A stretch of 64,000 bases of DNA, from assembly GCA_963920575.1 (NCBI GenBank), contig OY986973.1, positions 12,541,397 to 12,605,396 of the forward strand, given 5' to 3'. Below the pieces are notes generated by a model. That model had not been told where the DNA came from, did not search any database, and was given only the letters and a program-made list of their open reading frames with translations. Origin of the DNA: Narthecium ossifragum (lineage: Eukaryota; Streptophyta; Magnoliopsida; Dioscoreales; Nartheciaceae). Made by a program: the position numbers and the translations under genes. Positions 62,801-64,000 of the stretch are shown in pieces; position 1 is the first letter of the stretch; each line of letters starts with the position of its first letter.

Positions 62801-63605
62801 GGAAGGAGGAGGGGAAGGGGATAAGGCCGGGGAAAGCCGGTGAAGGCGGGGGAAAGGAGAAGGAGGGGAGCAAAAGTCTCCCCTCCCCTGACAGGGGAAG
62901 CGACGGCCATCGCCGTGGCCGTCCTTCAAACTCCACCGTCAACGACTTCCAGGGCAAGTGGGATCGATCCCCACGGCATGCGTGATCGATCCGGCTAGCG
63001 TAAGGGATCGATCTCCCTCGAAGAAGGGATCGATCTCCTACGCCCAGAAAGGCAAACTTGGGCTGAAGCTCAAGCCCAAGCCCAGGTCTTCCGATCTCGG
63101 GTCCACCTAACCTTTCTAAACAAACACAAGCACCAAACAAGGTCTATGTGTGCACACTCAGTGTGAAACGACCGCCAAGGCGTAATTTCCCAAATTGCCC
63201 TTGGGGTCAACAACGAGCCAAAGGAAAAAGAGGGGCGGGTCCTCACACTTCCCCTCCGCTATACTACCCTTCCAGTGAAGACCCCGACCGCCGAAGACCC
63301 CGTCCGCCGGCGATTTCCCTCCGGTGGCCCTCCACCGTCGGATCCACCATAGCCTCTCCCTCAGCCATTCTCGACTGACTTGGTCAACCAAATCCAGTCA
63401 ACTTGACTTGGTCCAAACACTTAACCCACTCTAGCCCAATCTAGTCAAGCATGATCCAATTCCCTGAGCCAGATCCGAACCAGCTCAAGCTAGACTTGAT
63501 CCAGTTGGTCAGATTCAGCCTATCAAGCCTGATCAGAATCAATTCTGATCGATTGGAGCAGTAGAGACCCGATACGAGAGGATTGCGAGTAGACCGCTCG
63601 TATCA
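59900..63605 (+). mobile_element. Solo LTR, family A, TSD CAAAA, carrying a solo B
   Basis: It starts TGATACGAGTTGATCC and ends GACCGCTCGTATCA. It is flanked by CAAAA at 59895-59899 and 63606-63610. Without the insert it is 1285 bp. Confidence 0.94.
60827..63247 (-). mobile_element. Solo LTR, family B (2421 bp), TSD CTTCC
   Basis: The plus-strand left end reads TTTCGCGCCCCGACCC (one change from TGTCGCG) and the right end GGGTCCTCACA. It is flanked by CTTCC at 60822-60826 and 63248-63252. It contains two copies of the 124-bp-type unit, a run of 17 C at 61603-61619, GATCGATC dyads and a purine-rich tract at about 62700-62870. Confidence 0.92.
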
Positions 63606-63634
63606 CAAAAGTATCCAGTAATCCCCCCTCAAAC

Positions 63635-64000
63635 TGATACGAGTCGATCCGACTCGACCAACTAGACTCGAACCCATAAGAGGAACCAAACTGGTTCAGA
63701 CTCTTTCCTAGTTTGACTTGGTCTTACCTAGTTCAAACTAGAGTATTTGATTAGAATTTATTATTATTCTTTTATTGAGTCCTAGTTGATATTTGATTGT
63801 TAGGAATTAATTAAGAGTCCCTTTGAGTTAGGAAGTTGAGTTGAGTTTGAAAGCCTTATTACTTGCTAATTAAGCAAGGGGGTTTTTTAGTTGGATTAGG
63901 ACTCTGTCAAGGTCTCTATAAAAGGACCTCATTAGTTTGTATTAGGTTATGCATGAGATGAATGACGATGAATAGTTGATAGAATATCTTAGAAGTAGAA
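63635..64000 (+). mobile_element. A LTR, start only (cut by the window edge)
   Basis: It begins TGATACGAGTCGATCCGACT and contains the TATAAAAGGACCTCA box at about 63917-63931. The rest lies outside the window, so solo or full-length status is unknown. Confidence 0.88.

Overview
The window is plant (angiosperm) DNA made entirely of nested LTR retrotransposons. I found no host gene, tRNA, rRNA or CRISPR array. Evidence for a plant: Ty3/gypsy chromovirus pol fragments, initiator-tRNA-Met type primer binding sites (TGGTATCAGAGC), 5-bp target-site duplications (TSDs) and TG...CA LTRs. I cannot name the species. Letters below are my own labels.

Families. A: LTR about 1.25-1.35 kb, starting TGATACGAGTCGATCC and ending ACCGCTCGTATCA, with a TATAAAAG box and an internal region of about 1.8 kb without reverse transcriptase. 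C: LTR about 0.8-0.97 kb, starting TGATACGAGG and ending GCATCGTATCA, with an internal region of about 2.4 kb holding a proline-rich ORF. H: a Reina-like chromovirus with gag, integrase and chromodomain but no protease/RT/RNase H; it shares leader, PBS, R region and PPT flank with A and C. B: LTR about 2.2-2.5 kb, starting TGTGAGGACC and ending GGGCGCGACA, present as a Tekay/Del-like pol relic and as a gag-only element. D: a sister of B ending GGGGCGTGACA, seen only as solo LTRs of 2.5-2.8 kb. E: one 1.0-kb solo LTR.

Layout. The outermost element is a B-type chromovirus on the + strand. Its pol survives in pieces at 7682-8466, 9731-10087, 11102-11248 and 30081-30366, and its split 3' LTR at 39758-40346 and 56614-58220. 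Its 5' part lies left of the window. Into it went: an A LTR (6649-7681) that holds element A1 (3316-6648), which holds a gag-only B element (1-3315); a solo A (8467-9730); solo E (10088-11101); the nested element A2 (11249-30080), which contains a complete C element (20356-27219), three solo A, one solo C and two solo D; element A3 (30367-39718), with a truncated C and a solo B; and a rearranged block (40347-56613) containing H, A4, a truncated C, and solo A, C and D LTRs. Right of 58220 are a C fragment, about 1.24 kb of unrecognised DNA, a solo A with a solo B inside it, and the start of another A LTR.

I count 15 solo LTRs: 14 have matching 5-bp TSDs and one has an imperfect TSD. The locus therefore records repeated insertion followed by LTR-LTR recombination. 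The most interesting biology is the A/C/H trio. A and C have no catalytic domains, but they keep the leader, the gag start context and gag linker motifs of H, and both carry long ORFs of unknown function. They look like a non-autonomous chromovirus lineage that would have depended on an H-like relative.
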